Below, piece after piece: positions 52,435 to 59,526 of a DNA stretch of 64,000 bases. The DNA comes from Chloroflexota bacterium (GTDB lineage Bacteria; Chloroflexota; Dehalococcoidia; Tepidiformales; Tepidiformaceae): contig JAPPBY010000036.1 of assembly GCA_026702615.1 (NCBI GenBank), forward strand, positions 44,638 to 108,637, given 5' to 3'. Under the pieces are notes generated by a model that saw only the letters and a list, made by a program, of their open reading frames with translations, was not told where the DNA came from and made no database searches. A program made the position numbers and the translations under genes. Within the stretch, counting starts at the first letter, position 1, and the number at the start of each line of letters is the position of its first letter.

Positions 52435-52508
52435 TAGCGCATAGGGGATTCGAACCCCTGATCTCCGCCTTGAGAGGGCGGTGTCCTAGGCCGCTAGACG
52501 AATGCGCC
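52435..52508 (-). tRNA. tRNA-Glu (anticodon CTC)
   Basis: 74-nt cloverleaf on the minus strand. Acceptor GGCGCAT/ATGCGCT (first pair G-U), D arm GTCT...GGAC, anticodon arm CCGCC-CTCTCAA-GGCGG giving CTC, 5-nt variable loop, T arm AGGGG-TTCGAAT-CCCCT, discriminator A. CCA is not encoded. Confidence 0.95.
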
Positions 52509-52655
52509 GCCGCCTTCAATCTAGCGCAGGCTGCGCGCACCGGGCAAGAATCGCGAGGGGCGGCAGGACGCTGGTCAAGGGTAAGGAAGTGGGCGGCGGG
52601 AGAGCGCATCCGGTGTGGCGAGGTGGCCGCGCGGCGGGCAAGAATGGACCGACCC

Positions 52656-54080
52656 ATGAGGCGCACGATCGCGACCCTGACTGCCACGCTCCTGCTCGCT
52701 CTGGTGTTCGCGGCGTGTGGCGACGACGACCCCGCCCCCATCCCGGCAACCGACCCTTCGCCTGCAGTTGACCCCGAGACAGCCACGCCCACCGCACCCC
52801 CGCCCACGCCTTCCGCAACCGCAACGCCTCAGCCGTCGGAGGTGGGGGACGCCGCGCCTGCAGGAGATGCGCCACCGCTCCCGGACTCCATCCGTGAGCT
52901 GGTGGAGGAGGTGGCGCAATTTCGGGGGCTGGAGGCGCCGGAGTCACTTGTCGCCCTGACGGTGGCGCGCGCGGACCTGTACGACACCTTCCTTGAGCTG
53001 GTAACGGAGGAAGACCGGTTTGAGCTCGACACGTCAACGGAGATCTACCGGCTGCTGGGCTATCTCGATGACACGGAGCACCTCTGGGACATCCAGACGT
53101 CGTTCCTCAACCTCGTGCTGGGGTTCTACTCGCCCGACCACAAGACGCTGTGGGTGGTCACCGAAGAGGCGGGGGTGGGGCTGGAGGAGTTGACGCGGAG
53201 GCAGCGAGAGACGCTGGTCCACGAGATCATCCACGCCCTGCAGGACTACCACTTCGACCTTGACGCGACGTTCGACAGCCTGACGGGCAATCTCGACGCC
53301 GAGCTCGCTTTTACGTCGGTGGTCGAGGGAGACGCAGTCGTGCATACGAACCGGCACAGAATGCGTTCCCTGGCCCTCCCGGCTGCCGGAGGCGTGTACT
53401 TCCTGGCTTCGGGAAACCAGCTGAGCAGTATTCCCGCCCCGGTCCTGCGGACGCTCTATTTTCCCTACAGGACGGGCGCGAGCTGGGCGGGCTCCGTGCT
53501 GGTGAACGAGGGGGTCGAAGCACTGAACGCGTCTCTCATGGAGCCACCGGGGGCGACGACGCTCATCCTCCATCGCGAACTGCGCGACGCGGATTGGGAA
53601 CCCGAGCAGCTCGGCGAGTCCACCCTGCCGGCGGAGCAGATCCAGGAGAGCCTCGGAGCGGGCTGGCGGGTGCGGGTGGCCGGTTCCCTGGGCGAGTTTC
53701 ACCTCATCAACTACCTGGTGGGGGACGATCCGTACGTGGAGGGGTGGCTGTACGCGTCCACGAGCCGGCTAGCGGTCGAGGCGGCGAAGGGGTGGGCGGG
53801 GGACCGCTACACAGTGTTCGAGCACGACGACGGCGGACGCGTGCTGGTGGCGCGCGTGCGCTTCACGAGCGCGGAGGAAGCCAGCCAGTTCGCGAGGACG
53901 CACACCAGGGAAGCAACGTGGCAGGCGGACGTGGTCGAGGAAGACGGCTTCGTACTCGTGAAGCGGCCGGATGGCAAGGTCGTGGGGCTGCCGGAACCGG
54001 TCGGGCGCGACGTGATCTTCGCGATCGGGACGAGCGCGGACGTGACGCGCGCCGCGCTGGAGCCGCTCGTCAAGGGTTAG
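52656..54080 (+). CDS. HExxH lipoprotein, paralogue 1
   Basis: 474 residues. Lipoprotein signal with lipobox FAAC (Cys21), then a Pro/Thr/Ala-rich linker (25-70). The mature part carries TLVHEIIHALQDYHFDLD, a zincin-type H-E-x-x-H starting at H189, with SVVEGDAVVHT about 35 residues downstream as a candidate third ligand (Glu). Near the C-terminus: GEFHLINYLVG, YTVFEHDDGGRVLVARVRF and VGRDVIFAIGTSADVTRAALEPL. Two paralogues follow. I know no characterised member; a secreted cell-surface metallopeptidase is the best guess. ATG 52656 gives a standard signal peptide (alternative ATG at 52644). Confidence 0.75.
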   Translation: MRRTIATLTATLLLALVFAACGDDDPAPIPATDPSPAVDPETATPTAPPPTPSATATPQPSEVGDAAPAGDAPPLPDSIRELVEEVAQFRGLEAPESLVALTVARADLYDTFLELVTEEDRFELDTSTEIYRLLGYLDDTEHLWDIQTSFLNLVLGFYSPDHKTLWVVTEEAGVGLEELTRRQRETLVHEIIHALQDYHFDLDATFDSLTGNLDAELAFTSVVEGDAVVHTNRHRMRSLALPAAGGVYFLASGNQLSSIPAPVLRTLYFPYRTGASWAGSVLVNEGVEALNASLMEPPGATTLILHRELRDADWEPEQLGESTLPAEQIQESLGAGWRVRVAGSLGEFHLINYLVGDDPYVEGWLYASTSRLAVEAAKGWAGDRYTVFEHDDGGRVLVARVRFTSAEEASQFARTHTREATWQADVVEEDGFVLVKRPDGKVVGLPEPVGRDVIFAIGTSADVTRAALEPLVKG

Positions 54081-54145
54081 GGAAGCAGGGCCGAGGCGGG
54101 CGGTTGCGCTGGCGGGGCGCGACGCACGTGGCAAGAATGGACCCG

Positions 54146-55795
54146 ATGGCGACTCCAGCTCTCCGCCTGCTGCTCCCCGCCCTGGCGGCGCTCGCGTTGG
54201 CCGTGCCGCTGGCTGCATGCGGCGGCGAGCCGGAGCCGTCGCCACGCCCGGACCCGACCCCGAGTCCGACTGGGAGCCAGGCAGGCGCGCCAGGTCGCGA
54301 AACGCCTACCGCGGTCCCGCCTACGACCACGCCGGTCGCCACCGCCACGCCCGCTGCCACGGACCCGACGCCCACGCCGGACCCGACGGCTACGGCCACG
54401 GCGACGCCGGTCCCCACTGCTTCGCCTTCGGACACATCCGCAGACGTCACGCCCCGCGCCGCCGAGACGGCGACGGCGGCCGCCACACCCACCCCAACTT
54501 CCGCCCCGACCGCTGCCGGCGAAGCGACCGAGTCGCCCGCATCTGCGCCCATGGGGGAAGAGGTGCCGCTCTCCGGGGCGCTCCTGGAGATGCTCGACGC
54601 GGTGGCGGCAGCGCGAGGTCTGGAGGCGCCTCCGGAGTTGCGTGTCCGCACGCTCGCACCGGACGAGATGGCCGGGGCGTACACGGGGCTGTACAACGAG
54701 GACCAGCGGGAGGCGCTCCGGCAGGGTGGGGCGCTGTACCAGCTGCTGGGGTACGTGGAGCCGGGCGAGTCACTCTGGGACGTGACGGTCTCAACGGCCG
54801 AGCTTGTCGCGGGGTTTTACTCGTACGGCAACAAGACGCTCTGGATCCCGAACGACCGGGAGGCGTTCGACCTCGGCGCGCTGAGCGCGGAGGAGCGGGA
54901 GACTCTCGCGCACGAGATGCTGCACGCCATCCAGGACTTCCACTTCGACCTGCGCGCGAGCGGCAGCGTGGCGACGACGCTGGATGCACGGCTCGCGTGG
55001 ACATCCGTGGTCGAGGGCGATGCCGTGCTGCACACGTCGAGATGGAGCGAGTCCTCGACACTGGTCCCGGGCGGGTTGGGGCCGGGCAGGGACCTTCTGC
55101 TTCTCGCGAACCTTCACCAGGTCGTCGACATTCCACCCCAGGTCCTTCGGGTCTTCACGTTCCCCTACGTGACAGGGCCGGTGGCGGTGGAGGCCGTGGT
55201 GGAACGGCACGGGGTGGAGGGGCTCAACGCGCTCTTCGGTGACCCACCGGACGCCACGGCGGCGATCATCCACACGAACCTGCTCGACACCGACTGGGTT
55301 CCGGAGGCGAATGTCGACCTGCTGCTGCCAGCGGATGCCATCGCCGGGAGCCTGGGCGAAGGCTGGACGGAGAGCGAGCGGGGCGTGCTGGGCGAGTTCC
55401 ACCTGATGAACTACCTGGTTGGGGACCGGCAGGCCTACCCCTGGCCGGCCCATGGCTACGAGGGTCGGGGATTCAGAGCCACGGAGACCCTCGTACAGCG
55501 TGCCGGGGATGGGTGGCAGGGCGACTCCTACCGCATCTTCGAGAACGGTGAGGAGCGTGTGCTTGTGGTAGCAGTGCGATTCGACACGACGACCGACGCG
55601 GGCCAGTTCGAGGAGGCGCACAGCCTCCTCCTCGCCAGGACCCGGAGCTCGTTAGAGGGGCCCTATGCATTCGCCACAAGGGAGGACGGGTTCGTCGTCG
55701 CCCGCCTCGAGCCGGTCGGGCGCACGGTGTTCTTCGCGATCGGCACGAGCGCGGAGGTGGCGCGGGCGGCGCTGGAGCCGCTAGTGGGGGGCTAG
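54146..55795 (+). CDS. HExxH lipoprotein, paralogue 2
   Basis: 549 residues, same architecture as paralogue 1. Lipobox LAAC (Cys25), but a much longer Pro/Thr/Ala/Ser linker (about 28-135). Zinc motif TLAHEMLHAIQDFHFDLR from H256, the SVVEGDAVLHT block, GEFHLMNYLVG, and VGRTVFFAIGTSAEVARAALEPLVGG. It starts 65 bp after paralogue 1; an AAGAAT box 7 nt before the ATG suggests its own leaderless promoter. ATG 54146 preferred over 54137 on that basis. Confidence 0.75.
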   Translation: MATPALRLLLPALAALALAVPLAACGGEPEPSPRPDPTPSPTGSQAGAPGRETPTAVPPTTTPVATATPAATDPTPTPDPTATATATPVPTASPSDTSADVTPRAAETATAAATPTPTSAPTAAGEATESPASAPMGEEVPLSGALLEMLDAVAAARGLEAPPELRVRTLAPDEMAGAYTGLYNEDQREALRQGGALYQLLGYVEPGESLWDVTVSTAELVAGFYSYGNKTLWIPNDREAFDLGALSAEERETLAHEMLHAIQDFHFDLRASGSVATTLDARLAWTSVVEGDAVLHTSRWSESSTLVPGGLGPGRDLLLLANLHQVVDIPPQVLRVFTFPYVTGPVAVEAVVERHGVEGLNALFGDPPDATAAIIHTNLLDTDWVPEANVDLLLPADAIAGSLGEGWTESERGVLGEFHLMNYLVGDRQAYPWPAHGYEGRGFRATETLVQRAGDGWQGDSYRIFENGEERVLVVAVRFDTTTDAGQFEEAHSLLLARTRSSLEGPYAFATREDGFVVARLEPVGRTVFFAIGTSAEVARAALEPLVGG

Positions 55796-55798
55796 ACT
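55793..55798 (+). promoter_or_regulatory. Leaderless -10 box for HExxH paralogue 3
   Basis: TAGACT followed by 7 nt and the GTG at 55806, the same geometry as for paralogue 2. Confidence 0.4.
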
Positions 55799-56147
55799 GC
55801 CAGCCGTGGCGCTCACACTCCGCACGCTCATCTCCCTGCTGCTCCTGGCGGCGCTGGCGTTCGGCGCCTGCGGGGGCGGGCCCAGCGAGCCGCAACCCGT
55901 TTCCGGCGAGATGGAGGAGCTCCTGGCCGAGGTGGCGGAGGTGCGGGGGCTGGAGGCGCCGGCCGACCTGCGCATCGGCACAGTCACGCCTGACAACGTT
56001 GCGGGGGTCTACCTAGGCGAGTCAACCGAACTGCAGGAGACGGTGTACAGGAAGTGGACGCGGCTCTACCAGTTGCTCGGCTTCCTGACCGGGGACCAGC
56101 ACATGGGGGACATCCAGCGTTCCCTCACGAGCAACTACGCCGGGTTC

Positions 56148-56155
56148 TATTCATT
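56148..56155. repeat. Left copy of the 8-bp target-site duplication
   Basis: TATTCATT directly before the left inverted repeat; the same 8 bp follow the right inverted repeat at 58329-58336. Eight bp is the normal length for IS1595-family elements. Confidence 0.95.
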
Positions 56156-56178
56156 GGGGATTATAGACTTAGCTAGCC
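56156..56178 (+). repeat. Left terminal inverted repeat of the IS
   Basis: Starts GGGGATTATAGAC and differs from the right end at one position (T/A at base 14). Confidence 0.95.
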
Positions 56179-56198
56179 TACGCGAGTAGAATGGGGGC

Positions 56199-57152
56199 AT
56201 GGTCCAGAACGCCCCCGGCCGCGCCCACCGCGAGGGGATCAGCATGATCGAGCTCGCGGACATGTTCCCCGACGAGGACACCGCCCGCGCGTGGCTGGAG
56301 GGCGTCCGATGGCCGGACGGCGCGAGCTGCCCCGACTGCGGCTCCCGCAGCGTCTCCGCCGTCTCCTCCGGCAAGCCCATGCCCTGGCGCTGTCGCGACT
56401 GCCGCCGCCATTTCTCCGTGCGCACCGGCACCGTGATGGCCCACTCCCGGATCCCTCTCCGCAAGTGGGTGTGGGCGGTCTACCTGTCCGCCACGAACCT
56501 CAAGGGCGTCTCCAGCATGAAGCTTCACCGCGACCTCAAGATCAGCCAGAAATCGGCATGGTTCATGGCGCACCGCATCCGCGAGGCGATGGCCTCCGAT
56601 GGCGGCTTCCTCTCCGGTCCGGTCGAGGTGGACGAGACCTACATCGGCGGGCGGGAGAAGAACAAGCCGCTCAGCCAGCGACGGCGCCCCGGCCGAGCGA
56701 AGCGTGGACCGGCTGGCAAGGCCATGGTCGTGGGCGTGAAGGATCGCGGTACGGGCGAGATTCGCACCCGAGCGATCGAGCGCGGCATCACTGGCAAGCT
56801 GCGCGGATTCGTGGAGGAACACACCGAGCCCGGGGCGACGGTCTACAGCGACGAGGCTCGCGCCTACGTCGGCCTGCGCTACATCGGGTACCAGCACAAG
56901 GCGGTTCACCACGCCGCCGGTCAGTACGTGGACGAGCAGGCTCACGTGAACGGCATGGAGAGCTTCTGGGCCATGCTGAAGCGTGGCTACCACGGCACTT
57001 TCCACCATTTCAGCGCGAAGCACCTCCAGCGTTACGCGGACGAGTTCGCCACTAGGCAGGGCCTCCGGGAGCTGGATACCATCGACCTCATGGCCACCAT
57101 CGCCGCCCGTATGATCGGGCGCCGTCTCACCTACGCACAGCTCACCAACTGA
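56199..57152 (+). CDS. IS1595-family transposase
   Basis: 317 residues, DDE-type (ISXO2-like domain). N-terminal zinc ribbon C-P-D-C ... C-R-D-C (SCPDCGSRSV; WRCRDCRRHFSVRTGT), then KGVSSMKLHRDLKISQKSAWFMAHRIR. Catalytic residues: D in VEVDETYIGGR, D in TVYSDEARAY, and E in HVNGMESFWAMLKRGYHG. Intact, no frameshift, so possibly active. Bacterial homologues move by cut-and-paste and make 8-bp duplications, as seen here. Confidence 0.95.
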   Translation: MVQNAPGRAHREGISMIELADMFPDEDTARAWLEGVRWPDGASCPDCGSRSVSAVSSGKPMPWRCRDCRRHFSVRTGTVMAHSRIPLRKWVWAVYLSATNLKGVSSMKLHRDLKISQKSAWFMAHRIREAMASDGGFLSGPVEVDETYIGGREKNKPLSQRRRPGRAKRGPAGKAMVVGVKDRGTGEIRTRAIERGITGKLRGFVEEHTEPGATVYSDEARAYVGLRYIGYQHKAVHHAAGQYVDEQAHVNGMESFWAMLKRGYHGTFHHFSAKHLQRYADEFATRQGLRELDTIDLMATIAARMIGRRLTYAQLTN

Positions 57153-57165
57153 GAGGGAAACACGG

Positions 57166-57423
57166 ATGCCAGAGATCCAGGACTACTACTTCATCAAGCC
57201 GCCAGCAAAGACGCCGAGGCGGGTCCGCGCGGACTCGATGGAGGAGTACGACACCAGGTCAAAGTTGACAAAGCAACTGCAGGCGGTGGATGGGGAGGAC
57301 GACGACGGCTCCGGCTTGCTGCCCCCGATCCATGCGCGGTACATCCTCCGGCTGAACGGCAAGATCGTCGGAGACATTAGGGGCGCGACGGACTGGTGGA
57401 AGGAAGATGTGACCGAGGAGTAG
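57166..57423 (+). CDS. IS passenger: small protein of unknown function
   Basis: 85 residues, 13 bp after the transposase stop on the same strand (GAGAGGGAAAC before the ATG). Segments DYYFIKPPAKTPRRVRADSMEEYD and ARYILRLNGKIVGDIRGATDWWKED. No recognised domain, no membrane segment. Probably an accessory gene of the element. Confidence 0.6.
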   Translation: MPEIQDYYFIKPPAKTPRRVRADSMEEYDTRSKLTKQLQAVDGEDDDGSGLLPPIHARYILRLNGKIVGDIRGATDWWKEDVTEE

Positions 57424-57482
57424 GCGCTCCCCCTTTATGTCGGTCGATGCTCTGGGCCTCGGTGCGCCCGCATGGGAAGATT

Positions 57483-57570
57483 GGCGGCGGAGGGGATCGC
57501 AGGTTCGCCGGAGAGGACTCTCTGAACTCCAACCGCCGGGTTCGACTCCCGGGATCTCCACTCCGCCGCC
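57483..57570 (+). ncRNA. tRNA-like structured segment in the IS
   Basis: GGCGGCGGAG (57483-57492) pairs perfectly with CTCCGCCGCC (57561-57570); GGGATC (57493-57498) continues the stem with GATCTC (57553-57558). Inside are two arms: GGTT(CGCC)GGAG...CTCC-AACC (57502-57534), and a canonical T arm CCGGG-TTCGACT-CCCGG (57536-57552). The last is followed by an acceptor-like GATCTCCA. This equals a tRNA or tmRNA 3' half with no D arm. Strand and function unknown; it could be a tmRNA/tRNA-derived fragment carried by the element. Confidence 0.45.
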
Positions 57571-57572
57571 GT

Positions 57573-57695
57573 CTAGGCGGGCAACGGCTTCGGCTTGCCG
57601 TTCCCCTTCGCAGGCCGGAGCAGCGCCTTCGCGATCTCCTCCGGCGTCATGTCCGTGGGCGGGATGATCGGGTTCGTACGCTCGTGGTCTGCCAT
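57573..57695 (-). CDS. IS passenger: 40-residue protein on the opposite strand
   Basis: Reads MADHERTNPIIPPTDMTPEE then IAKALLRPAKGNGKPKPLPA, 40 residues. Short proteins with a T-D-M-T-x-E-E-[I/V]-A-[K/R]-A-L core followed by basic residues occur beside transposase and phage genes, so it is probably real although very short. Function unknown. Confidence 0.5.
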   Translation of the reverse strand: MADHERTNPIIPPTDMTPEEIAKALLRPAKGNGKPKPLPA

Positions 57696-57820
57696 GACAG
57701 ACCCCTAACCTCGGGGGCCTCCGGCTGTCAACCGAGGCCGCCCGTATGTGCTGATCACAGTATGGCGGAATCCCGCCCTTCTTGACACCCCACGGCGGCA
57801 AGGCGCACAGTCAGGGCGGC

Positions 57821-57948
57821 TCTGGACAAGCCACACGTGCCACCGGTGAGCGACCGGGATGGGGCAGTTTCGTGCCCCCTTGCGGATCACCGTGTGGACT
57901 GAGCGTGGTTTGTCCAGAGCGATGCCCTATCCCTCGCCGCAAGGGGGC
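57821..57948. repeat. Interleaved inverted repeats upstream of the DUF2511 gene
   Basis: TCTGGACAAGCCAC (57821-57834) pairs with GTGGTTTGTCCAGA (57905-57918; 13 of 14). CCACACG (57831-57837) pairs with CGTGTGG (57891-57897), overlapping the first arm. GCCCCCTTGCGG (57874-57885) pairs perfectly with CCGCAAGGGGGC (57937-57948). The first and third pairings interlock, so both can form only as a pseudoknot or as alternatives. Ends just before the ATG at 57954. Confidence 0.7.
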
Positions 57949-57953
57949 TCCTC

Positions 57954-58268
57954 ATGCGAACGCACATCAGCATCGCGATCCTGTCGCTCATCCTCGCCGC
58001 CACGGTCCTGGTGGCGTGCGGAGGCGGCAAGGACATCAACCGCTCGGACTACGGCAGCCGGTGGCCGTTCACCGTCGACTCGGCCACCCTCCACTGCGAT
58101 CGCCAGATGGTCTGGGTGGAAGCGAACGGGCGCAAGTACGCGCTCAACGGCACGGCGCAGACGCACCTGGAGGGCGCCCTGCCGTTAGAGCGCATCTGGC
58201 GTCGATCCAACGGTGTTCGGGTGAACATCGGGCCCATGATTCGGGAAGGTCTGGCGCTCTGCGACTGA
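57954..58268 (+). CDS. IS passenger: DUF2511-like lipoprotein
   Basis: 104 residues. Lipobox LVAC (Cys21) then [33 protein letters not shown], matching the small beta-rich DUF2511 (YebY-like) domain: W-P-F/L-T-V ... L-x-C ... Y-A-L-N-G. A surface lipoprotein of unknown role, carried inside the IS as cargo. Its upstream 130 bp contain interlocking inverted repeats that could regulate it. Confidence 0.7.
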   Translation: MRTHISIAILSLILAATVLVACGGGKDINRSDYGSRWPFTVDSATLHCDRQMVWVEANGRKYALNGTAQTHLEGALPLERIWRRSNGVRVNIGPMIREGLALCD

Positions 58269-58305
58269 GGCTCGGGCAGCTCCCGTAAGGCATCCCGCTA
58301 GCGCT

Positions 58306-58328
58306 GGCTAGCTATGTCTATAATCCCC
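58306..58328 (-). repeat. Right terminal inverted repeat of the IS
   Basis: Reverse complement matches the left end at 22 of 23 positions. Confidence 0.95.
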
Positions 58329-58336
58329 TATTCATT
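58329..58336. repeat. Right copy of the 8-bp target-site duplication
   Basis: TATTCATT, identical to 56148-56155. Confidence 0.95.
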
Positions 58337-59319
58337 CGAAGGGATTCTGTGGATCGTGACCGAGGAGCATGGCGTGGCTCCCGAGGATTTCAGCCCTATG
58401 AGCGGGAGACCGTGGTTCACGAGATGATCCACGCCATCCAGGACCATCACTTCAGTCTCTCTGCAAAGTACCAGAACCTGGGGTGGAACCTGGACGGCTA
58501 CCTGGCCTTCACCGCCGTTATCGAGGGGGACGCCGAGGTGCACACCGCCCGGATCACCGGCAATGCCGAACCGACGATGGCGGGAGCGGGCTACGACTTT
58601 CTCGACGCTCCGAACTGGATCACGGACGTGCCGCCGGCGATCGCCCGTGAGTTCGCCTTCCCGTACGCGGCCGGCCACACGTGGGCGCGGGAGGTGCTGG
58701 CAACACAGGGCCTGGAGGGGCTGAACTCCTACCTTAACCGGCCGCCTTCAACGAGCCTCATCCTCCACCCCGAGCTGGTCGAGCTCGGCTGGCAGCCGGA
58801 CCGCGTGTCCACACTGGACTTTCCGGGGCTCAGAGCCAGCCTGCTCCCCCTGGGCCTGCGCGCCTCGGCCCTTGGGTCGCTCGGGGAGTTCCTTCTCCTG
58901 AACTACCTGCTGGGCAACGCCCCGGCCCCCTCCGACTGGCGCCAGGACGCCTGGACCCAGACGGCTATCGAGGCGGCGGCGGGTTGGGCCGGGGACTTCT
59001 ACTTCCTGTACGAGGGCATCGCACAGCGGGTACTGGTGGCTCGCGTCCGCTTCGTCAGCGAGGAGGACGCGCGCGAGTTTGCGGAGGCACAACGGGCGCT
59101 CGCGACCAAGGGCGCGGATGTCGTGCAGGAAGGCATCCTGACGCTCGCAACAGGGGAGAACGGCGTCACCGTGCTCCTCGAAACCGGTGGGGCGCGATGT
59201 CATTTTCGCCATCGGCAGCAACGCGGAGGTGGCGCGCGCGGCGGTGGAGCCGATCGTGAAGGGCTAGGCAGCCGCAGCCTTTGCGCGTTTGCCGACCCAG
59301 TGGAACGCTGGGAACCAAG

Positions 59320-59526
59320 ATGGAGTACCGCGGGGCCACGGCTACAGTGACCTTCGATGGCACGCTTGGCGTGTTTCACGGGAGCGTTGTCGGAAGGGAT
59401 TCGGTCATCAGCTTCGAGGGTGAGTCAAGGGAGCAGTTGCGCCTTGCTTTCGTCGAAGCCGTGGATGAGTACCTCGCGTTCCGCGAGGACGAGGGTGTCC
59501 CTGCAGAGACGTGTAGCAGCCGCTAG
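59320..59526 (+). CDS. Orphan HicB-like antitoxin
   Basis: 68 residues: MEYRGATATVTFDGTLGVFHG then SVVGRDSVISFEGES-REQLRLAFVEAVDEYLAF, the HicB RNase-H-like fold. No HicA toxin frame is found on either side: upstream is the pseudogene end, downstream the convergent diiron gene (stops overlap by 4 nt). Likely a solitary antitoxin or remnant. It differs clearly from the hicB at 17.3 kb. Confidence 0.72.
   Translation: MEYRGATATVTFDGTLGVFHGSVVGRDSVISFEGESREQLRLAFVEAVDEYLAFREDEGVPAETCSSR

Larger units (their letters stand above)
56156..58328 (+). mobile_element. IS1595-family element with passenger genes, 2173 bp
   Basis: Bounded by 23-bp terminal inverted repeats (56156-56178 and 58306-58328) matching at 22 of 23 positions, both ending in GGGGATTATAGAC. 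An 8-bp duplication TATTCATT flanks it. It carries the transposase (56199-57152), an 85-residue ORF, a 40-residue ORF on the opposite strand, a DUF2511-type lipoprotein gene, and about 300 bp of structured non-coding sequence. The near-perfect ends and exact duplication indicate a fairly recent insertion, into the third HExxH gene. Confidence 0.93.
55806..59267 (+). pseudogene. HExxH lipoprotein paralogue 3, split by an IS and frameshifted
   Basis: The 5' part (55806-56155) encodes a lipobox (GAC, Cys22) and the domain start up to NYAGFYS. The IS lies at 56156-58328. The 3' part resumes at 58337. Removing the IS and one 8-bp duplicate joins ...NYAGFYS to FEGILWIVTEEHGVAPEDF in frame, matching both paralogues. 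Two further frameshifts exist. One lies near 58392 (a missing base in CCC) before YERETVVHEMIHAIQDHHF. The other is near 59170 (an extra A), after which VGRDVIFAIGSNAEVARAAVEPIVKG is out of frame. The zinc motif itself is intact. The gene is dead; it had no Pro/Thr linker. Confidence 0.88.

Noticed and set aside
57492..57560. Complete standard tRNA gene in the IS
   Set aside because: T arm and acceptor are good, but the space before the T arm is about 5 nt too short, no D arm forms and no 5-bp anticodon stem with a 7-nt loop exists. Reported instead as a tRNA-like segment.
57427..57572. Rho-independent terminator after the first passenger gene
   Set aside because: The hairpin is long but the enclosed sequence is structured and no T-tract follows.
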